Shown piece by piece: positions 11,199-14,809 of a DNA stretch of 14,809 nt. Each line of letters begins with the position of its first letter. Within the stretch, counting starts at the first letter, position 1. Origin of the DNA: an uncultured Bacilli bacterium (GTDB taxonomy: Bacteria; Bacillota_I; Bacilli_A; RF39; UBA660); contig CAJTZW010000023.1 in assembly GCA_910584305.1 (NCBI GenBank), positions 1-14,809 of the forward strand. Reading direction: 5' to 3'. Under the pieces are notes generated by a model. The model was not told the DNA's origin. It saw only the letters and a program-made list of their open reading frames with translations, and did no database searches. The translations under genes and the position numbers were made by a program.

Positions 11199-12377
11199 AT
11201 GGATAGATTAATATTAATTAAGTACGGGGAACTTACTACGAAAAAGGCAAATCGTAATGCCTTTATTGCAATTTTAACAACTCGCATTGCGCATGTATTA
11301 CATGATTTTGAGTTTAAGATTGTAAAAGATAGAGTACGTATGTACATCTCTTGTTATGATAAAGATTTAAATTCAATTTTAAAACAATTACAAAAAGTTT
11401 TTGGAATTCATAGTATAGTTGTATGTCATAAAGTGGATACTAATAAAGAGAGTATAGAGCAAAAAGTTTTAGAACTTGTCAATGAAAAAAATTATAGAAC
11501 TTTTAAAATTCAAACAAAAAGGGCAGATAAAACATTTGAAGTCCCTAGCATGGAGTTTAACCGACAAATTGGGGGATATGTTTTAAAAAATACCAATTTA
11601 AAAGTTGATGTCCATATTCCTGATGTCATGGTATATATTGAGATACGTCGTGAAGGAACATTTATCTATACAGAAGAAATTCCAGGAATTGGTGGCTATC
11701 CAGTTGGTATTCAAGGAAAAGGGCTTCTTATGTTAAGCGGTGGAATTGATTCTCCAGTAGCAGGATATCTTGCTTTAAAAAGAGGTGTCGATTTAGAGTG
11801 CTTGTATTTTGAATCCCCTCCACATACAAGTTTTGAAGCAAAAAATAAAGTTATTAAACTTGCTTCTATTATAAATGAATATTCTTCTAATATTAAAGTA
11901 CATGTAGTTCCTTTTACGAGATTACAAGAAGAAATTTATAAGAATGTTCCCAATAATTATATTATTACCATTATGAGGAGAATGATGTATCGTATTGCAG
12001 AAGAAGTTTCAAAATTACATAAGTGCAAAGTGATTATTAACGGAGAGAGTATTGGACAAGTGGCAAGTCAGACACTGGATAGCATGGTTGTTATTAATAA
12101 TGTCACGAATATGCCAGTGATTCGTCCTGTTGCATGCATGGATAAATTAGAAATTATTGATATAGCAAATCAGATTGGAACTTATGAAACTAGTATTCTT
12201 CCATTTGAAGATTGCTGTACAATATTTTTACCAAAACATCCAATTATTCATCCTGAACTTAACCGATGTATAGAATATGAAAATCGTTTTGATTATGCTT
12301 CCCTTATTCAAGAATGTGTTTCTAATATAGAAACCGTTACGGATTTAAATGAATCTAACTTTGATGATTTATTATAG
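11199..12377 (+). CDS. thiI: tRNA 4-thiouridine synthase ThiI (rhodanese-less form)
   Basis: 392 aa. ThiI adenylates U8 of tRNA and transfers sulfur to make 4-thiouridine; in some bacteria it also feeds thiazole synthesis. Seen: N-terminal MDRLILIKYGELTTKKANR (ferredoxin-like), a THUMP domain about 55-165, and the PP-loop SGGIDSPVAGY at 180-190, then PPHTSFEAKNKV, GESIGQVASQT and FEDCCTIFLPKHP, all typical. The C-terminal rhodanese domain of E. coli ThiI is missing, as is usual in Bacillota, where a dedicated cysteine desulfurase supplies sulfur. The start at 11199 has AGGTG 5 nt upstream and matches the family N-terminus; an upstream in-frame ATG at 11154 lies inside the previous gene. Confidence 0.96.
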   Translation: MDRLILIKYGELTTKKANRNAFIAILTTRIAHVLHDFEFKIVKDRVRMYISCYDKDLNSILKQLQKVFGIHSIVVCHKVDTNKESIEQKVLELVNEKNYRTFKIQTKRADKTFEVPSMEFNRQIGGYVLKNTNLKVDVHIPDVMVYIEIRREGTFIYTEEIPGIGGYPVGIQGKGLLMLSGGIDSPVAGYLALKRGVDLECLYFESPPHTSFEAKNKVIKLASIINEYSSNIKVHVVPFTRLQEEIYKNVPNNYIITIMRRMMYRIAEEVSKLHKCKVIINGESIGQVASQTLDSMVVINNVTNMPVIRPVACMDKLEIIDIANQIGTYETSILPFEDCCTIFLPKHPIIHPELNRCIEYENRFDYASLIQECVSNIETVTDLNESNFDDLL

Positions 12378-12401
12378 CCAAAAATTACCATAGAAAAAAT
12401 T

Positions 12402-12430
12402 GTATGAAATTTACTTTCTTACACATTCTA
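12402..12430 (+). promoter_or_regulatory. Sigma-G-type promoter of the first SASP gene
   Basis: GTATG (12402-12406) and CATTCTA (12424-12430), 17 bp apart, fit the forespore sigma-G consensus (GHATR and CATnnTA). It lies just upstream of the ribosome site of a SASP gene, as expected for forespore expression. Confidence 0.75.
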
Positions 12431-12453
12431 TTAGTGTACAGGAGGTGAATACA

Positions 12454-12663
12454 ATGAAAGGTTCAAATACTAATAAAATGGTTGTACCTGGAGCTAAACA
12501 AGCTATCGAAAAGATGAAATATGAAATAGCTAATGAATTAGGTGTTACTATGGGACCAGATGCTACTAGTAGAGCTAATGGTACAGTTGGTGGAGAAATC
12601 ACTCGTAGATTAGTTCAAATGGGTGAACAACACATGAGTGGAATGAATTATCAATCAAAATAA
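12454..12663 (+). CDS. Alpha/beta-type small acid-soluble spore protein
   Basis: 69 aa from ATG 12454, which has AGGAGGTG 6 nt upstream; the in-frame upstream extension covers the promoter. SASPs coat spore DNA, switch it to an A-like form, protect it from UV and heat, and are degraded on germination. Seen: NKMVVPGAKQAIEKMKYEIA, with the YEIA site typical of cleavage by the germination protease GPR, and the conserved NGTVGGEITRRLVQMGEQ near the C-terminus. It is one of two tandem paralogues and has its own promoter and terminator. Confidence 0.96.
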   Translation: MKGSNTNKMVVPGAKQAIEKMKYEIANELGVTMGPDATSRANGTVGGEITRRLVQMGEQHMSGMNYQSK

Positions 12664-12683
12664 TTATTCCCTGATAATATAAC

Positions 12684-12715
12684 AAAAAAATGACAGAACT
12701 AAACTGTCTTTTTTT
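12684..12715 (+). terminator. Rho-independent terminator after the first SASP gene
   Basis: GACAG (12692-12696) pairs with CTGTC (12704-12708) around AACTAAA, flanked by an A-run and followed by seven T's. Confidence 0.75.
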
Positions 12716-12751
12716 AATAACAGATGTTTCCAAAACGGAAAATATTCTCTC

Positions 12752-12780
12752 ACATCTATTAGGAATCATTACACAAAATA
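12752..12780 (+). promoter_or_regulatory. Possible sigma-G promoter of the second SASP gene
   Basis: CAAAATA (12774-12780) occupies the same place relative to the ribosome site as CATTCTA does in the first SASP gene and fits CATnnTA at six of seven positions. ACATC at 12752-12756 would be a poor -35. The leader after it, AATAGTGTAAGGTGGTGA, resembles that of the first copy. Confidence 0.4.
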
Positions 12781-12802
12781 ATAGTGTAAGGTGGTGAGAT
12801 AT

Positions 12803-12997
12803 ATGAGTCGTTCATATAATAAAATGGTTGTACCTGGAGCAAAAGAAGTACTTGAAAACATGAAATATGAAATTGCTCGTGAAATGGGAATCAAATTAGG
12901 TGCTGAAACTACAGCTCGTTTAAATGGAACTGTTGGTGGAGAAATGACAAGAAGACTTGTTCGTTTAGGAGAACAGCAATTAAAAGGGAACAAGTAA
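12803..12997 (+). CDS. Alpha/beta-type small acid-soluble spore protein (second copy)
   Basis: 64 aa from ATG 12803, preceded by AAGGTGGTGA; a GTG 12 bp upstream lies within that ribosome site and is rejected. Seen: NKMVVPGAKEVLENMKYEIAREMG with the GPR-type YEIA site, and NGTVGGEMTRRLVRLGEQQ. Clearly a paralogue of the preceding gene, somewhat shorter at both ends. Function is as for the first copy; multiple SASP genes are normal in spore formers. Confidence 0.96.
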   Translation: MSRSYNKMVVPGAKEVLENMKYEIAREMGIKLGAETTARLNGTVGGEMTRRLVRLGEQQLKGNK

Positions 12998-13005
12998 ATG
13001 ATATG

Positions 13006-13035
13006 GTAATATGCTAACATATTACTTTTTCTATT
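13006..13035 (+). terminator. Rho-independent terminator after the second SASP gene
   Basis: GTAATATG (13006-13013) and CATATTAC (13018-13025) form an 8-bp stem with a CTAA loop, followed by TTTTTCTATTTTT. Confidence 0.8.
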
Positions 13036-13046
13036 TTTAAAAACAT

Positions 13047-13075
13047 TTGACTATCTTTCATCTTTATTATAAAAT
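13047..13075 (+). promoter_or_regulatory. Vegetative (sigma-A) promoter of the pilin-like gene
   Basis: TTGACT (13047-13052), a 17-bp spacer and TAAAAT (13070-13075), both one mismatch from consensus. Transcription would start near 13082, ahead of AAGGAT and the ATG at 13102. Confidence 0.75.
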
Positions 13076-13101
13076 TATAATAATGATAAGGATATGATAC
13101 T

Positions 13102-14721
13102 ATGAATGAAAAGGGATTTGCTGCTACAGGTATATTATATACAATATTGGTTTTATTTATTTTACTTGTATCGGGGATTTTGGTTATGTTATATAGTAGA
13201 AATAATTTATTACATCAAATTCAAAACCAGGTAAAAGGAGAATTAAGCTCTGTGTATCCCATATATCAAAATGGAACACCTATGTATTTTAATCCAGTAA
13301 CAGGGAATTTATGTAGTGAATATATATCTTCAAATAGTTTGAATGAATATAATAATGGATGTATGAAATGGTATATATTTAATGACAATTCTACAAGTTC
13401 AACTGTCAATATGATATTAGACCATAATACAACAGCAAGAGTTGCATGGAATTCAAGTGGTAGTAATAGCGAGATGAAAGAGGTAAGTGATGCTTTAGCA
13501 AATGATAGTGCTAATTGGAATTTTTCTGTTAAATCTACAGCAAGGCTAATTGGAGCTGATGAAATTGCACAGATTACAGGGAATAGTAACTTTAGGGGAA
13601 TACAAGGTAATTGGTTCTATTTTGATAGCAATACTAGTACTCCCAATCCCGATGTAACAGGACAAGGCACAAGCACTTATGCATGGTTATTTGATTATAT
13701 AGGCTCAAGTTGTATTCAGAATGGTTGCAATTTTATAGATGCCAATGTTCCTGGATATTGGACAAGTACCCCTGTAGGCGGATCATCTGATCGAGTTTGG
13801 CGTATAGCTGGTGGTGGTTACTTGGGGGACGCTGTTATTAGTCGTTCAGATGTAGGCGGTGTTCGCCCAGTTATAACTATAGATAAGTCTCTAATTGGAA
13901 GTAATACATCCAATTTAATTATCAATGGTGATTTGTTAAGAAATGATAATACAAATTTTTCTCAACTCAAATATGAAACAGATTTAGATGGTGGTTACTT
14001 AATCTATACTGCAACGGGGGATGCAAACTTTATAACTAATACAATTAATGATGAGTATATTGCTATAGATAATACGAAAGCTTATACCGTTTCAATTGAT
14101 ATAAGAAGTAATAACCCAAATTCAAAATATTATCTTGGGTTGGTAGAATATGATGCAGATAAAAATCCAATTATTTCAACAAATGTAATGTATATAGATG
14201 GTAGTTTAACACATTTAACACAGGATTTAAATGACGGCGATACAGTCATATATTTAGACGACGTGTCCGGATTTAAAGTGTCTAGTTCAACTCCAAATTA
14301 TCAAAGGGGATTTATATTTTGGGATTATGTAGATGGTACAGGTTATATATATCCTGAATTGACATATTCTAGAAATTATACATATCCATGGTATATATAT
14401 ACAGGTATTAATACATCCAATAATACTATCGCACTGGCAAGCCCTTGGCGGGGTGGATTTAAACCCACAGGAATAAAATTAAGTCAATCCAATTCTGGGG
14501 CTAGCTATAATTACAGTCTTGTTTCTGGGACAACAATTCCATCTGAATGGACAACATACAAGGAAACAATAAAAGGTATTAATACTACCGCTAATGTTGA
14601 CCATACTAAATTTAGGGCAGGGACAAAATATGTGAAATTATTATTGATGGTTTCAAATGGTCAAAATGAGTATACAACATTTTCTATAAAAAATATTTCT
14701 CTAACAGAAGGGGAAGCATAG
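13102..14721 (+). CDS. Pilin-like anchored surface protein with a phage-tail-fibre-like C-terminal domain
   Basis: 539 aa. The N-terminus MNEKGFAATGILYTIL resembles a type III/IV prepilin leader (KG|F followed by a hydrophobic helix, about 7-31), but position +5 of the predicted mature protein is T, not the usual E, so it may simply be a membrane anchor. Residues about 55-262 contain CMKWYIFND, VNMILDHNT, GYWTSTPVGG and GVRPVITI, a pattern I know from secreted proteins of uncultured Firmicutes (DUF6273-like), with a likely disulfide in CIQNGC. Residues about 271-539 (NLIINGDLL, LVEYDADKNPI, DLNDGDTVIYLDD, FIFWDYVDGTGYIYPE, WTTYKETI) match a carbohydrate-binding-like domain of phage tail fibres. 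Probably an adhesin or cell-wall binding protein. Monocistronic between a clear promoter and terminator. Confidence 0.85.
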   Translation: MNEKGFAATGILYTILVLFILLVSGILVMLYSRNNLLHQIQNQVKGELSSVYPIYQNGTPMYFNPVTGNLCSEYISSNSLNEYNNGCMKWYIFNDNSTSSTVNMILDHNTTARVAWNSSGSNSEMKEVSDALANDSANWNFSVKSTARLIGADEIAQITGNSNFRGIQGNWFYFDSNTSTPNPDVTGQGTSTYAWLFDYIGSSCIQNGCNFIDANVPGYWTSTPVGGSSDRVWRIAGGGYLGDAVISRSDVGGVRPVITIDKSLIGSNTSNLIINGDLLRNDNTNFSQLKYETDLDGGYLIYTATGDANFITNTINDEYIAIDNTKAYTVSIDIRSNNPNSKYYLGLVEYDADKNPIISTNVMYIDGSLTHLTQDLNDGDTVIYLDDVSGFKVSSSTPNYQRGFIFWDYVDGTGYIYPELTYSRNYTYPWYIYTGINTSNNTIALASPWRGGFKPTGIKLSQSNSGASYNYSLVSGTTIPSEWTTYKETIKGINTTANVDHTKFRAGTKYVKLLLMVSNGQNEYTTFSIKNISLTEGEA

Positions 14722-14754
14722 GTTAGTTTGAAATTTATATATTTGACTTTAGGG

Positions 14755-14806
14755 AAATACAGATTTAAAATTTCTGTTAAGAGAATTTTAAAAATCTGTA
14801 TTTTTT
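14755..14806 (+). terminator. Rho-independent terminator after the pilin-like gene
   Basis: AAATACAGATTT (14755-14766) pairs with AAATCTGTATTT (14792-14803); AAAATT/AATTTT extends the stem inside with a two-base bulge. The T-run is 14801-14806. Confidence 0.75.
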
Positions 14807-14809
14807 AGT

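Noticed and set aside
1..14809. tRNA, rRNA or insertion-sequence transposase genes
   Set aside because: No cloverleaf-like sequence with a TTCGA-type arm, no conserved rRNA segment and no DDE-type or IS200-type transposase was recognised on either strand.
1..14809. Alternative genetic code (UGA = Trp) given the very low G+C
   Set aside because: Conserved Trp positions in MutY and Rep use TGG, and no in-frame TGA interrupts the conserved genes.

Overview
This is low-GC DNA from a spore-forming Bacillota (Firmicutes), probably an uncultured gut-type Bacilli or Clostridia lineage. The evidence is the strong A+T bias, AGGAGG-type ribosome binding sites, two alpha/beta-type small acid-soluble spore proteins (SASPs) with a sigma-G-like promoter, and a KGF-type pilin-like secreted protein. 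W is encoded by TGG, and I see no sign of code 4.

The window has two parts. Positions 1 to about 7170 look like the right-hand part of an integrated mobile element with a Tn916-like recombination chassis. Read leftward it holds two small cargo membrane/lipoproteins, a small membrane protein, an XRE-type regulator with a co-transcribed small protein, a 96-aa protein, a replication initiator, an FtsK/TcpA-like ATPase and the 5' end of a Tn916-type excisionase gene that runs off the left edge. The integrase would lie further left. A small ribbon-helix-helix gene (6805-6999) and two AGTAGTAAA repeats, resembling Tn916 integrase arm sites, mark the right end. An A/T-rich core near 7154-7170 is the likely junction.

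The most striking feature is the replication module. The initiator (1552-2553) is not an ordinary ICE relaxase. It has the HUH endonuclease plus superfamily-3 helicase layout of CRESS-DNA virus Reps (circovirus/geminivirus type). Just upstream of it, at 2680-2709, is a perfect 10-bp stem whose loop carries TAGTATTAC, a circovirus-type nonanucleotide. Three tandem ATGTAGC heptamers abut the stem, just as Rep-binding iterons do in those viruses. Rep, origin, FtsK and Xis(-Int) together suggest an element that replicates by a virus-like rolling circle and moves through a host conjugation apparatus. No type IV secretion genes are visible here.

A second unusual object is a roughly 115-nt transcript predicted on the minus strand (about 6571-6687). 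It has its own extended -10 promoter and three consecutive stem-loops with related loops (AGAAGTA/AGCAGTA) joined by TGCAGTA linkers. The last stem-loop is a terminator. It sits upstream of a pair of recently duplicated surface proteins with Ig-like (DUF5011-like) domains that share about 150 near-identical residues but end in unrelated C-terminal domains.

From about 7171 onward the DNA is chromosomal. It contains a CorA-like membrane protein gene that seems to have lost its start codon to the insertion, and a degenerate ABC exporter subunit. After a shared bidirectional terminator come mutY (minus strand), then a small unknown gene with thiI, two tandem SASP genes, and a pilin-like secreted protein fused to a phage-tail-fibre-like domain.
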